Below are positions 10,722 to 22,338 of a DNA stretch of 64,000 nucleotides, piece after piece. Within the stretch, counting starts at the first letter, position 1, and every line of letters begins with the position of its first letter. A program made the position numbers and the translations under genes. This stretch comes from Aaosphaeria pasadenensis (taxonomy: Eukaryota; Ascomycota; Dothideomycetes; Pleosporales), in NCBI GenBank assembly GCA_022813625.1, contig JAKLMB010000004.1:744001-808000 (forward strand), read 5' to 3'. The notes beneath the pieces are model-generated. The model did no database searches. It was not told the DNA's origin and saw only the letters and a list, made by a program, of their open reading frames with translations.

Positions 10722-12564
10722 ATGTCGTCTCAATCTACTATCTCACACCTCCAGCAGTATGGGAACACGCACCAGGTTGTTGTGAATGGGAAACCGTTCC
10801 TCATCCTCGGTGCAGAGTTACAGAACTCGTCCCTATCATCAGCCGAGTATATGGCTGAGGTATGGCCAAAAATGGTTGATACCAACATAAATACCGTTTT
10901 GGGGGCGGTCACCTGGGAGATGATCGAGCCGCAAGAAGGCCGGTTCGACTTCGAAGAGCTCGATAAGGTCATCCTGGATGCACGTAGCTACAATATCCAC
11001 ATTGTCCTATTGTGGTTCGGGTCATTTAAGAATGGTACGATACTTCTTTCCCTTCATATCGGTCTCATATCGGAGTGCCCAATCATCTTTGGATTTGAGA
11101 TATAATCATGGACCATGTTGGTTGCATGGCTGAACCAATCCTATAATCAGTGGCTTTAAAGGTGATCTTTGTTGACATATTCTAGGTCGTTCAACATATA
11201 CCCCTGCATGGATCAAGACAGATCCCAAGCGCTTCCCACGAGCTGAAATTCGAAAGGCCGGAGGTGTGATTGAGCCAGCCGATTCTCTATCACTATTCAG
11301 CGAGGAAAACGTGCAGGCCGACATCAAAGCATTCAGGAAGCTACTAAGTCACATCAAAGAGGTCGATGGGGGCCATAATACTGTGCTTATGGTCCAAGTG
11401 GAGAACGAGCCTGGACTACTGTTCGACAGTCGGGATGGCAGTGACAAGGCCAATGAGGTCTTTTCTTCACCTGTCCCTTCAAAACTCACGGAATTCCTAG
11501 ATACAGAATACGATGGGCTTCACGTTGACCTCAAAAAGAATCTCAAGCCGTTCGTGGATGGAAAGGTCCGCTCTGGCGGATGGGAAGACATCTTTGGCAA
11601 GAGTGCACAAACAGACGAGCTATTTATGGCCTATCATTATGCAACCTACATCGAACGCGTTGCATCTGCAGGCAAAGAAGCCTATCCGATAATACTGTAC
11701 ACAAACGTTTGGCAGAATTATGCAGGAGATGACACGGACAACCAATTCCCTGTCATCGTGGGCGGCGGCGGAAATCCAGGTGACTACCCCAGTGGCGGGG
11801 GTACGAGCAACGTTTTAGACATCTGGTTGCGATTTGCGCCATCACTCGACTTCATAGCACCAGATGTGTACCTCAACGAGTACGATAGCTCTTGCGCAAA
11901 GTATCGGCACAAGAACAATCCTCTCTTCATCCCAGAGCAGCGCCGTGATGAATACGGAGTACGCCGTATCTGGAAGGCATATGGCTCCTTCCAGGCGCTA
12001 TGCACCAGCCCGTTCGGTATCGATACGTTGGAACCGGCGACAAACCCTTTCACAAAGCACTATGGACTTCTTTCAGAAGTCAATAAAATCGTGTTAGAGG
12101 CACAGCGGAAGCCTGATTCATGCTTTGGCTTTTACTTCGACGACCTACCTGAGGGCTGGCAAAAGGGCGATAAAGATCCTTCAAAGCCTGTTACGCACAC
12201 ATTTGGGGATTGGACAATCACCGTATCTCGTTGTTTTGTATTTGGTAAACCTGGGTCGGGTAGCGGAATGGTGATACACCAGGGCGGAGGTCGTTTCTTG
12301 CTCATCGGCTGGGGCTTCCATGTTGCAGGTGAATCGAGGAAAGCTGGTTCTCGATGGAGTGGTATCTTAAACATGGCAGAGAAGAAGGTAGTAGACCGAG
12401 CAGCTGGTACTTTGAAGACAGTAAGGGTTCTTGGTGGTGATGAGACAAGGAGTGGTTCATTTGCATTGATGCCGAACGAAGATCCAGACTATGGCGGTTT
12501 CCCTATCGCAGTCACTATCCCAGCTAGGACAGGCATTGCTGAGGTAGAGTTCTATAGCATCTAA
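10722..12564 (+). CDS. GH35-type beta-galactosidase-like glycoside hydrolase
   Basis: Two exons, 10722-11034 and 11186-12564, joined in phase 1 over a 151-nt intron; 563 residues. The first ~400 residues form a TIM-barrel hydrolase. The VENEPG motif places the acid/base at about Glu179, and the FIPEQ motif places the nucleophile at about Glu355. This arrangement is that of GH35 and its GH42-related relatives. The C-terminal ~150 residues resemble the DUF5597 all-beta module found on this enzyme type. There is no signal peptide, so the enzyme is probably intracellular, fitting a path in which sugar is imported by the divergent permease and then hydrolysed. Galactosidase specificity is inferred from the family; other beta-glycosides are possible. 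Confidence 0.82.
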
Positions 12565-12721
12565 CTCGAGAATGTCATCACCTTCCGTTCATATGCAACC
12601 TTGGGCATCGTAGAGTATCTTATCGGTCGCTTTGATCAAGTTACTAATATATATGGTCTAAATTGTTGCCCCAAAGATTCACCATTCTATGCAACTTCAT
12701 TGCGTCTACAACATACCCTAT

Positions 12722-14389
12722 CTAGTCCACTGTCCCCGCCGAACAATACGTGCTCCGATCGCGAATTTTCTCGCCATAGAGCCACAATGCCATAGTGACC
12801 AATAACCCAACAGCCGTAAATCCCCCAGCCAACACGGTCGCTCCGTAGCCGAACCCTAAATTTTGAAATAGGTACGGAGCAAAAAGAGGGAAAAACGCTG
12901 CCGCAACGCTTCTCGTGACCAAGTTAGTGGATACTGCCGATGCAGCGTATTGAGCGTAGGCATCTATCGTATAGACAGAAACACAAGAGGAGCAAATATA
13001 GCATCCGGCCGTGAAGAGGGCACACCCAATGTTAGGCATAATCCAGTGCAATTTCGCCTCACCTGACCAGCCCCACCATAACAATCCGATGGGAACCAGA
13101 AGTGTACCGATGATCATGGCCGGTACGCGATACTCTGGCTTCCCTTTTCCATTGTTACGGGCTTTTAGAATGACATATATTCGATCATTGAGATGACCAG
13201 CAATGCCAACACCAGAGATGTATCCGACAGCCGCCGAGATGTAGTTGAGACTGCTGATTCGGATACTTTGGCCATAGCTATCAATCCACAATCTAGGGTA
13301 TATGAAGAGAAATAGAAACATATTGCCGTATAGAAGTGCCATGTATATCGCTAGGAGTTGAACAATAGGTTGAGTTGCAAGCATCCTGATTGGCCGTTGA
13401 ATGTTCGTCTGCATAACTTGGAGGAACTGTGCTTGATCTTTCTCTGTAGAGAGAGGACTCTCTTTACGCTGCGAATTGAACTTACGATGTCGTAGGACGG
13501 GCTCGTAAGTCTCAGGTAAGAAGAGAACTGCAACGATCGTTGCCACGCCTGAAGCAATGGATGTAATCCAGAAAATCCATCTCCAGTCCGTTCCCTCGGA
13601 TATGAAAGCGCCACAAATTGGACCTAATGCCGGACCCAACAAGGGAGTAGACATATATACTGCGAATGCTTTTCCTCGCTCTTCAGGTCTCCATAGCTCT
13701 CCAAGCATTCCCCCAGCAATAGCATCTGCGACACACGCACCGAACCCAGACAGGAGCCGAAAAGCGAGCATCATGCCGAAATTTGTGGAGGCGCCACATC
13801 CAGTATTCAGGCTAGAAAGATCGCAGATCCGACTAGTAGAACAGGCTTTCGACCATAGACTTAGGACAAGGGTGCCAGAATCAAAGGTCCGAGTCCCACA
13901 CCAATGAGTATGATAGAGTTACATAAAAGCCATTCCCTTGAGCTTTTGATGTTCAATTCACCCGAAATTTGCGCTTCAACCGGTGCAAGCATCGTTTCAG
14001 TAAGTGGTTGGAGGAAGGCGAAAGAGGAAACAATCAAAGTTGCAGCCCATCGCTTTGCCCGTGGCCAGTTCGTAGGCGTTATGTGAGCTGAAGATGATGC
14101 CTGTAACTATGGTCAGCCCCAGCATTCCAACCACAGTATAGTGTGAGTGCTTTACTTTGTTAGCTTCAGATTGACTGCCAAACAGCGCCCATGATTTTGA
14201 AATAGTTGCAGCTGCGGTAGACTCTTCCTCTTTCCCTCCAGCGCTGGATGAAGGATGTAATTCTCCCACGAGTTCGACGTCGGGAAATGGTCGAGGCTCA
14301 TAGGTCGCTTGATTATCATCCTGCTCGCGTTGTGGTTCTGATCTTTCTCCCTTTTCATCCTGCAAATTTTCAATCTCTGGTATCGGCAT
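12722..14389 (-). pseudogene. broken MFS multidrug-type (DHA1) transporter
   Basis: The minus strand carries a complete drug:H+ antiporter-like gene body with at least three lesions. The N-terminal part (14389 to about 14056) reads through a charged, polar tail into the first helix. One extra A in an AAA run near 14054-14056 shifts the frame. The following stretch codes for helices 1-3 but meets a TAA at 13861-13863, exactly where the family has Glu before VYGRKP. One missing G near 13809 shifts the frame again and creates a TGA. From about 13800 to 12722 the frame is intact (GERGKA and EETY-like motifs, last helices, a WLYGEKI end). Neither short introns nor recoding explains three independent breaks. 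Recent decay is likely, because the rest is well preserved. Confidence 0.88.
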
Positions 14390-17300
14390 TGAGTTTGAGT
14401 GTAGACGCAGCTTATAGTTAGTCGGTAGTTCTGCACCTCCGGGTCCAGATGTATCAAGACCGAAAATGGATGTCGCTCAGCGTTAAGTGGAACATGCATG
14501 TCACAGTATACAAGTGAGCATGGAGTATTTAACAGCTTCAAGAAATGTAGGGATGCGGCACAACGACAAGTAGTGTGGCACAGCAACAGCGAGGCGGAGC
14601 ATCGAGCAGGTCCAACTTTAGCACTATGATGTATGGAAGAGGCAACGTCTTAGGTAAGTGCGCGATGGCAAACACAATGACTCTTAACTATGGCGCTCCT
14701 TCCACATTACATATTGTAGGTACAACCTACACACAACTGTTGTGCAAACCAGAGAGAGCACTCCATGGCTAATCTGTGCAATACGTGCGTGTCCTAACAC
14801 GTATCCATAAAAGTAAAGCAAGGGGAACCAAACCTTTACGGTCCAGATCAAACAAAGAAAGATAGCAAAAAGGTTCCACGGGTCGGTTGGTAAGACACGC
14901 ACGATCAAGATTAGGCAACGAAACGTGATGATATACTATCTACCTAGCTAGGTGCTTACTACTAGGACATTTGACGAACGGGTTCTCTTAGCAGTAAGCC
15001 CACTCCCATTCTTCCATACATTTATCATAGATAAAATCAGCAAAAGCCTATGTTGTACTTGTTCGAGACAAATAGGTTTGTCCTTCCCTCTTTGTGCGTC
15101 TGTGCGGCCGCAATACGCGCGTCTTTCGAGGGATTCGCATAGTACGGCGATTACACCAGCCCTTAAAACCTTTCACACCGCATTCCTGGTCAATGTCGCT
15201 GATCTTATTTCCTCTAAATAAGAACGACCCATATGGGCATTGACCCGGACACTCCTAGCCTCTAGATATCAAATCATTTGCTCTGCTCATACAACATCAT
15301 TGCTCAACATCAATATTCGAAATCCCATCGGGCTATCGTTTCCTCTTGCCATTTTACTAGTATCGGAACCCTCGCAGCACAGATGAGGTAGAATAGGGTC
15401 GAACCGTACTTCCTTCGTGATACTTGCTGGACCATGAGGATGTTAATGATGGTACGTGATGTAAAAGTAGCTCGATGGCTCATTTGCTACCACTACGGTA
15501 TGGCTTCTAACATGTATATGCTGCTTTCCTGATTCAATACCTTCTTCCATTTATCTCATCGCCTCACCAAGTTGGATGTGGATTCGAAGCGGACGAATGA
15601 TATTGCCATGGTCAATAGCTGATCTGACTTTGCATCTTCTAATGAATCAACTCTATGAGAGCGCTTGCAAGTCGATAGTGTATAACTGTGTGGAAATAGA
15701 CACGGATCACGACCATTTGCATCTGCAAACAGCATAATGGAGATTATAAGCTGTGGAGACTGGAATATCTGGGTTCTTCTCTTCAGCATCTGGATTCAGT
15801 TCGTGTGTCGTGTCCGACATGGTTGTGAGTTTCCCGTAGATGACGTTGAGGAAAACCTGTGGACAGGCCAATAGAGTTAAAGGCGATCCTAGCTCCGGTA
15901 TTTGTTGAAATTGCTGCAAAATGCTATCGGGGATTGCTCAATTTGCGCTGCAGAGAATGATTCGTGGAAAATCTTCAATTTCTTGAAAGCTGATCAAGGT
16001 GTGATATACATGTCCGACTATCGTTTCACGGTCGAGCAAGAAATGGGTCGAAAGAATACCGACCGAGAGGGTCAATCACGCATATAGCCACAAGTAAGAA
16101 CAGTGCAAATATATAATTAGGACGCAACCAGCTGGTCACAGTTGTCCTTGCACAGGGCACCCAGCTACGCGAGCCACGGCTTGCATCTATGCAGACACAT
16201 CAAGGCAAGACCTGTCGAATTTTTACCAAAACAATGGAAGTCAGACGGTCCGTACAGATGAAATGCTTGAAGCGTAGATCAACGTTTAGCACCTATACAT
16301 TGCCGATCAAAACTTGCGGGGAGACTTATGATTGCGATTACTTGCATGTCGTGATGGATTCTGGAGACCCGAATCGATTATCTATTTCGACATACTATTC
16401 AGACTACTTCTATTCACTGTGATGGCCGAAGATTCTCTTATTGAGGTTTTCACAGAGCTTAGAGTGGCCTGGCTCATCATCTTATTGCGTGTATTTGCAC
16501 GTTGCCGCCATGGTGGTGGCATCAGGAAACTGCAAATCGACGGCGACTTCATGGTCTTTGCCGGGGTACGACATGACAGTGAAGTGTACGAGCAACTTGA
16601 AAGATTAGTACTGAAAAGCCATGATTCAGTGTCTCTATGCCGCACAAGCAATCTCTACATACTTTATAGGACACTACAGAGGACTCAATATCGCAAACGT
16701 GATGGGTGAACAACGTTCAAACCTCGGTCGTACGTCAACCGAATGGAAAATCTGAGTCAATGGGTCCAGGGCATTTATCGCAGCCTGAATAATTTATACT
16801 TCGCTACTTTGGACTTGAAAAGCTTGCATTCGGATATTCTACTCGCGTTTGAAGTAAGGCTAATCTTTTATGATCATTCTCTATAAAAAGGTATTGATTC
16901 AATGAATTTAACTCGAACATCTATATCCAGAAAATGAGATTGCGCATTCGCATAGGTAATTTTGCTTTATCTCTTACCTATATCACTATGGTGTGCGTAA
17001 TTCTGTTCATTTGTTCTCCAATACACAAGCACTGGAAGATCAACACGAATCTTAGTCGTAGGTTATAAAAAGACGTGAAGTTGATGCTGACCTATTCTTT
17101 ACTACTAATTGAATACCATTCAGGAAATTTAAAGAGCAATATATACACAAAGTTGATATTCAACGTCCTGACTGATATGAATTTTATTTACATCTCGATT
17201 CCGATATTTGCCAGACAAGCTAGTATCATTGAATCAATCTAAACATAAACTCACATAACCTGGTCAATCCAGCTATGATGCAGTAAAAATATTGGCTTGA

Positions 17301-18496
17301 TTTCATTATTCGTTGGAGCGGTCATAACTACCATCTTCGGCTTTTTGAGATGTGCAGTTGTATTGACAACAGTGAGCCGTCACCCGTTGATTCTCCTATC
17401 TCCCCTTCATGAGATATGCCCCTCGGCACTAATTAAATGAACAGCCAGGGAAGAAAGGGGCCAATCTTGCGGGACTATGGCTAATTCGCAAATCGTTCAT
17501 TGCCGTGGTCGTTACCAATATTCCACTCATATATCCATATGCAACCCACCTCTGGAACTCGTTCAAAAGTAAATTGCCAATCATTCGAATGACTACAGTC
17601 AGGAAGTTACACGGAGTCTGAACATGCGGTTATAGTGATTAATCTGTGAACAAGGCGACTAATCCCACGGTCTCGAAGCTGTTGCGAAGCAAGCAGATCT
17701 AAAAACCCCGTTCACTTTCAGGCGTTATCATCCCAGATACGTGAACAACCAACTCGTGGTTTGAAACTTACAAGTGTAGTCGCACAAGTGGAAGATACAT
17801 TTGATGATGGACGTTCCAGTGCTACTCGGACATTGCCTCACGATATCACCAATCAGTATATTGTTCAATTATGTCATGGGCACTAAATCCTCTACATCAT
17901 GGTTAGAGTTGAGTACTCGCCTATCTGTGCGTATTCGAAGTGGCGATCGAGATTGACCGCCATGCATCTTGATTAGCGTGTCACGTTGACAATAAATTGT
18001 TTGCCTCTTTGCCTTCTTGTACTCTGGCCCTCTTGCCTTCTTGTACTCTGGCCATTTCGTATTCTGGCCTTCTTGTAATTTTGCCTTCTTATGTTTTCCC
18101 CTTTTGTCTTAGACGACAAGACAGTCCTGTCCATGATTGCGCGGTCGAGGCATGTGCCTTGCTCACCCTTAGACTGTTGATAACTTATTTCCTAATTGCG
18201 TGGTTTCCGAACCCGCGCTTCCCCGCATCATGCGAATTCTGTAACAATTACGCGGGGCCTTCGTTCCCAGCGGGACTGTTCTCCGCAGTAATCGAAGCAC
18301 CACAAGGTCCCATGGGGTATGAATCGATATGCGCTGCATTTATTCGACCACATGTTTGGCGATTCCTTAGCTGACAGGTATTCACTACTTGTGTTTGCTA
18401 GGCACCAACACAACATTCAATTTTATTTCATTTTTCACGTGTTGAAGGCAAAGTAAACACAGCATTTATATTGTCTCAAAACAGGGATATTATCTA
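14390..18496. other. gene desert, 4.1 kb
   Basis: No gene is supported. A short open stretch with an ATG at 15814 (minus) begins MSDTTHELNP but breaks after ~40 residues. Bases ~16,700-17,900 are AT-rich with many stops, in keeping with decayed or repeat-mutated DNA. A small tandem repeat sits near the right end. Confidence 0.5.
18002..18095. repeat. short pyrimidine-rich tandem repeat
   Basis: The unit cttcttgtactctggcc occurs twice at a 23-base period, with degenerate flanking copies (attctggccttcttgtaa, ttgccttctt). An ORF running across it only reflects the lack of stops in the repeat. Confidence 0.7.
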
Positions 18497-19639
18497 CTAC
18501 AATGGCTTGGTCAATACCAGTGCTCTTACTTCGACGCTTACTCGAGGCGGCGCGTCCGCGGGAACTCCATGAAGCTGGAGGGACGAGTGAGGACAGACTA
18601 TAACTTGAGTTAGTCGAGCAATGAGGGTCAAGGTTGACAGAAGACGCTTACATCGTGCTTTGGCATTATCGAGCGAGTCAAATTGCTTGAAAAGAAGAAC
18701 TTCATCTGGTCGCTGATTGCTCAGATAGTGCCAGCGCATACTGTCATTTTTCATCATGAACATCGAAGATCCAACGTAATCCTTTCGAACCTGGTCCACG
18801 TCTAGGAAATCGCTTTTAGAGACCGTAGTGCCGTCGCAGATTGCAAGTGGCCAATCCTGCACAGGATGTTGGACGGGCCGCCAAACACTACCGAGATGTA
18901 AGCTACATGCGGGCTGAAAGGCTATCGCAGATCAAGAGATAGCAGCTTATAGTTGAATAACTACTTACTTGATGATTCGAACTCTCCCTCGCAAGTATTG
19001 ATCAGCATCGGTCCCCAACTGTTCTTTGATGCGTTGTATTGCTGCGATTGGTGCTTGATCTGCAGGAGAACACATCAGTGGCTTCCATTTGATGAGTTTT
19101 GCCATTGTAATGTGGAATCACATACCAACGTGCGCTGTAGTAGCTGGGTGAAGAAACTGATTGCGGTCGTCCAAATTATTTGTATTGTTCCTATCTTGGG
19201 CCGCCGCATTGCGGCGCTGGTCCAACGTTAGCTTCTTTATCCGATTATGGACTGAGCATGATTCATCTGAAAATATGCGTAAATGGTGCAAAGGTTCGCT
19301 CCTTACCCTCCAATCAAAAAACAAGATTCGGTCGGCCTCTTCCACTTCTTGTCGGAGTAGCTGTTCGATTGCCGGTAGATATTCGGAATGAAAGACACTA
19401 TGGTCTTCAAATTTGGCAGCGTCTTCCAGGTGTGCTACTTTGAAGCCATGATCGTCAAGAGTGAAACTGTTCTTCGTGTCTCGAATGTCGTGTATGTCAA
19501 CCCGAGCAGAAGAGAAGTCTACATTGGAGGACCGCTGGTCAGAGGATGCAGATGGTATATCCATGAACAGCATAAAATGTTTCTCATGATCATAAGAATC
19601 CCTCCATAGCGCAAACTGAATGGTTCCTTCGGTAGCCAT
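18497..19639 (-). CDS. CmcJ/NvfI-family oxygenase-like protein
   Basis: Four exons: 19639-19126, 19059-18969, 18887-18652 and 18597-18497, all in phase, giving 313 residues. Family marks are the FFDWR motif, a DQAP segment followed by RIKEQL, NVWRP, the PVQDWPLAICD stretch, RWHYLSNQRPDEVLLFKQFDS, and a DAPPR-x-SVEVRAL ending. These belong to the fungal CmcJ/NvfI (AsaB-like) group, named after cephamycin methoxylation and novofumigatonin biosynthesis proteins, thought to be iron/2-oxoglutarate-type enzymes. The usual VHVD at the metal site reads AHVD here across an exon junction. Members often sit in secondary-metabolite clusters, but no backbone synthase is in this window, so the substrate is unknown. 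Upstream is empty for ~540 bp. Confidence 0.82.
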
Positions 19640-20176
19640 TGAAAATATACAAAGGTGTCGTGTAGTAATGCGTCGTTGTATTGACTACTTTCGGCCGTGT
19701 TCAGATTTCATTCTTCCATCAAATCATGACCACTTATATAGAACTCTAACATAGTAAGCTGGAAGAATTTCGGATCGACCGATCGTTACGATAATTGATG
19801 CACAGCTCCGTGCAGAACACCAAGACATGTAGTACAGCCTACTTGCGGGACAGGTGTATATAGCACAGGATACTAAAAGAATGGAGTCTTACGTGGACAT
19901 TGGCCCTATAGTGTAACGCAAATTTATGCATCTCAAGAGTGCACTGCAGATGAGATAAGCCCCGTTATCGTCTAAGGAATACAGGTTCACAATACTCGGG
20001 CCCTTGTGGCTCTTTGTACACAGCACACTATCTCGCAGAAGGAATCGAAGAACCGTAAGGGCCAGAGCAATGCATATTTAATCCTGCAAGCCGCCTTCAA
20101 TTAGTTCACTATCTCTCTTCCACCATAACTTCATTACCTACTGATTCGCAGTCTTCCAAGTCATCGACGCATAAAC

Positions 20177-20540
20177 ATGTCTTCCTTCATTGACAACGAC
20201 TATGTCTTGGACATACTGAGCATCGAGGCCAACGACCAGCGCTGCCAGCCTTGGAAGCAGCACTTTGTCAGTGACAGTAAGTCTTGATTCTGTAGTTGCT
20301 ACACTATACATGATAGCTAATCCAATAGTTGCAGATCAAGCCAACACTATCAATGAACTTGGCTTCGACACTGCAAAGGCGTATGACACCGCGAAGGCGT
20401 ATGACACCGCGAAGGCATACGATACCGCAAAGGCATATGACACCGCGAAGGCATACGATACCGGAAAGGCATATGACACCGCGAAGGCATACGATACCGC
20501 AAAGGCATATGACACTGCAAAGTCCCTCGACATGTTTTAG
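20177..20540 (+). CDS. small protein made of AKAYDT repeats
   Basis: Two exons, 20177-20276 and 20335-20540, phase 1, with a CTAAT branch site in the 58-nt intron; 101 residues. The first ~45 residues are non-repetitive (MSSFIDNDYVLDIL...). After GFDT come eight copies of a six-residue unit AKAYDT (one copy GKAYDT), then AKSLDMF and a stop. The upstream context (CT-rich stretch, AACATG start) looks like a real promoter and start. There is no signal peptide or membrane segment. I do not recognise the family. The repeat would be strongly amphipathic if helical, with Lys and Asp on a fixed pitch. It may be lineage-specific or newly arisen. Confidence 0.55.
20370..20523 (+). repeat. coding 18-bp minisatellite
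   Basis: Eight tandem 18-bp units of the form gcgaaggcgtatgacacc encode AKAYDT. They differ mostly at third positions (gcg/gca, tat/tac, acc/act), and one unit has a GCG-to-GGA-type change giving Gly. Because the unit is a multiple of three, copy-number change keeps the frame. Confidence 0.9.
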
Positions 20541-20676
20541 TGTACTAGGACCTTTTGTTTTACAGTAACCCAGTCTGTCTTTACCGCATGTTAACATGCT
20601 TCAATCAAATTGCTTTCAAATGAGTCTTTTATGAGTGTGCTTGTATCATTGAATACCCAACAGAGTGATGTATTCC

Positions 20677-21915
20677 TTACACTACTGGATTTTCTATCTT
20701 CTTGAAAAAGTCTGGATTCGGGATCGTAGGATCCGACCAATCGCCCTCCCTCGCCCAGAAACAATATTGTGGCAATGCAAGGCCAGGAAGGCGAATGTAG
20801 AACAAATTAGCCAACTCAAATACACGCACGCCCTTAGCTGTCGAGCGGGGATAGTCTAAGTAGGCAGGCAAAAAGCACATTGCAGGGCGGAATTCAGAGC
20901 TCGCATATACTTCCAGCAACTTTATTCTCTTCACCACATCCCGCTCATGCTTCCTTTGTTCCGCCTTTGATAGTGATGTGGTTTTCTTGACTCTGTAGGC
21001 CAGGGCCACCTTCCTATGCGCTTTCCCTTCGTGGCCTCGCCATTTTGCATATACTTCGGCGAGTGTTAGTTCTGATGATTGCGGGGGGAGCTGGAAGTAC
21101 ATTCGGCCGTTCCACCACTGGACCATAGTGCGTGCTGCCCAGTCGGAACCACGTTCGATTGTAGCATTGCTTAACGGACCTACCATGATTCCGTTTCGCG
21201 CGCAATTAGCAGTGTGCCGTGATATCATGGGAACAGCGCCTATTGCCGGTACTCCAGGTCCAGCAACAATCCGTCCAGGAAGCTGCAGCACCTCCCCTGA
21301 AAGACTTGTGGTGAGTTTCAAAGGTATATAGGGTACTTTCTTAGGTAAGAGCTTCCCTGTGTAAATAAGTTTCCGTTTCCCGCGCAACTGGTAAGGGTGT
21401 GGAGGGTCTAAACGTGGTAGATCGGGGAAATGCCATTCAAACAAACGAAGCGTTGGTTCGGGATGTATTGGTGAAATAGGTGACGTATCAGAAGATTCAG
21501 ATTCCGAAAATGACGAATCTGATGATTCGGACAAAAGACCCTTGAGCAGTGTGTTGTGCTCTTCTTGTTTATCTTCCGTATCAGTTATCTCTGCTCTTTT
21601 CCGAGCTGCTTCCTGCTTGTGCTTCCAATCCTCTTCTTGCTTCTTTTTCGTAAGTTCATTTGTCTGGACTCTCAATCTAGCCTCTCGGGCTCCGTTGATT
21701 CTTTGGCGTCGGTCGTTCTCGGCCAGGAGTTTAATCATCGCATGCTTCGGCATGTCTTTGATGTACAATTGAGCTTTCATGCAAGCTTGCTTCAGCGTAG
21801 CCCAACTTTCGTAGTCCCATTTTGTGCCTGTACGGTGCTCTTCCTTGAGTCGATGGGTACCACCACCACGACGTCGGGCCCTTGCCGCGGCTAGCTGGCG
21901 TTCGGTTCTCGCCAT
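20677..21915 (-). CDS. uncharacterised protein with coiled coil and acidic linker
   Basis: One exon with an ATG at 21915 gives 412 residues; the frame upstream lacks an ATG. Residues ~1-20 are basic (RARRRGGG). A Lys/Glu/Arg-rich likely coiled coil spans ~65-125. A Ser/Asp/Glu linker (~130-155) leads to a C-terminal half with several Trp and Pro-rich strands, including a WWNGRMYFQLP stretch. There is no signal peptide or membrane helix. I do not recognise the family. The long uninterrupted frame with normal composition argues for a real gene. The few charged repeats suggest a nucleic-acid or scaffold role, but that is a guess. Confidence 0.6.
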   Translation of the reverse strand: MARTERQLAAARARRRGGGTHRLKEEHRTGTKWDYESWATLKQACMKAQLYIKDMPKHAMIKLLAENDRRQRINGAREARLRVQTNELTKKKQEEDWKHKQEAARKRAEITDTEDKQEEHNTLLKGLLSESSDSSFSESESSDTSPISPIHPEPTLRLFEWHFPDLPRLDPPHPYQLRGKRKLIYTGKLLPKKVPYIPLKLTTSLSGEVLQLPGRIVAGPGVPAIGAVPMISRHTANCARNGIMVGPLSNATIERGSDWAARTMVQWWNGRMYFQLPPQSSELTLAEVYAKWRGHEGKAHRKVALAYRVKKTTSLSKAEQRKHERDVVKRIKLLEVYASSEFRPAMCFLPAYLDYPRSTAKGVRVFELANLFYIRLPGLALPQYCFWAREGDWSDPTIPNPDFFKKIENPVV

Positions 21916-22338
21916 TCCTAGCTCAGGTCTAGTTGATTTTGATGAAGATGATGGAAATCGGGTAAGTGATAGAAAGATCAACTAATTCTATCGTGCTGCT
22001 AGACCGAGGGGGTCTGATGTAACAGAAACCCTAAGGGCATCCATAGGCATGAATGTAGTTTTGTCCCAGTTTAAATTCAGATACAATGGCCTTTGTTTTT
22101 CCATACTCAGAAAAGCGACGCACAGGCCGAGATACTAAACAAGATACTGGATTATCTAGTCAAAGAAATAGACAACACAAAGAAGTGGACGGGCATTGTT
22201 AACGTCCGATCGACAATGGGTCATTACGGTGAGCAACGCAGGTCAAAGGGATGACAAAAGTATTCATTAGTCTGAAATCTCTAGGGTATCGCACTACGTA
22301 AAAGTCAATGGCATAATGCATACCTGTGTAGAAGCTAC
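21916..22338. other. intergenic, no gene seen
   Basis: About 420 bases between two minus-strand genes. I see the likely promoter of the 20.7-21.9 kb gene and the 3' end of the cyclase gene, and nothing else. Confidence 0.4.

Noticed and set aside
11035..11185. Possible snoRNA in the 151-nt GH35 intron
   Set aside because: No C/D boxes or H/ACA arrangement could be found.
15556..15919. Minus-strand ORF with a gene-like start MSDTTHELNP
   Set aside because: It ends after ~40 residues, no splice continues it and no family is recognised; at most a remnant.
17997..18374. 125-codon plus-strand ORF
   Set aside because: Runs through a tandem repeat that lacks stops; no protein features.
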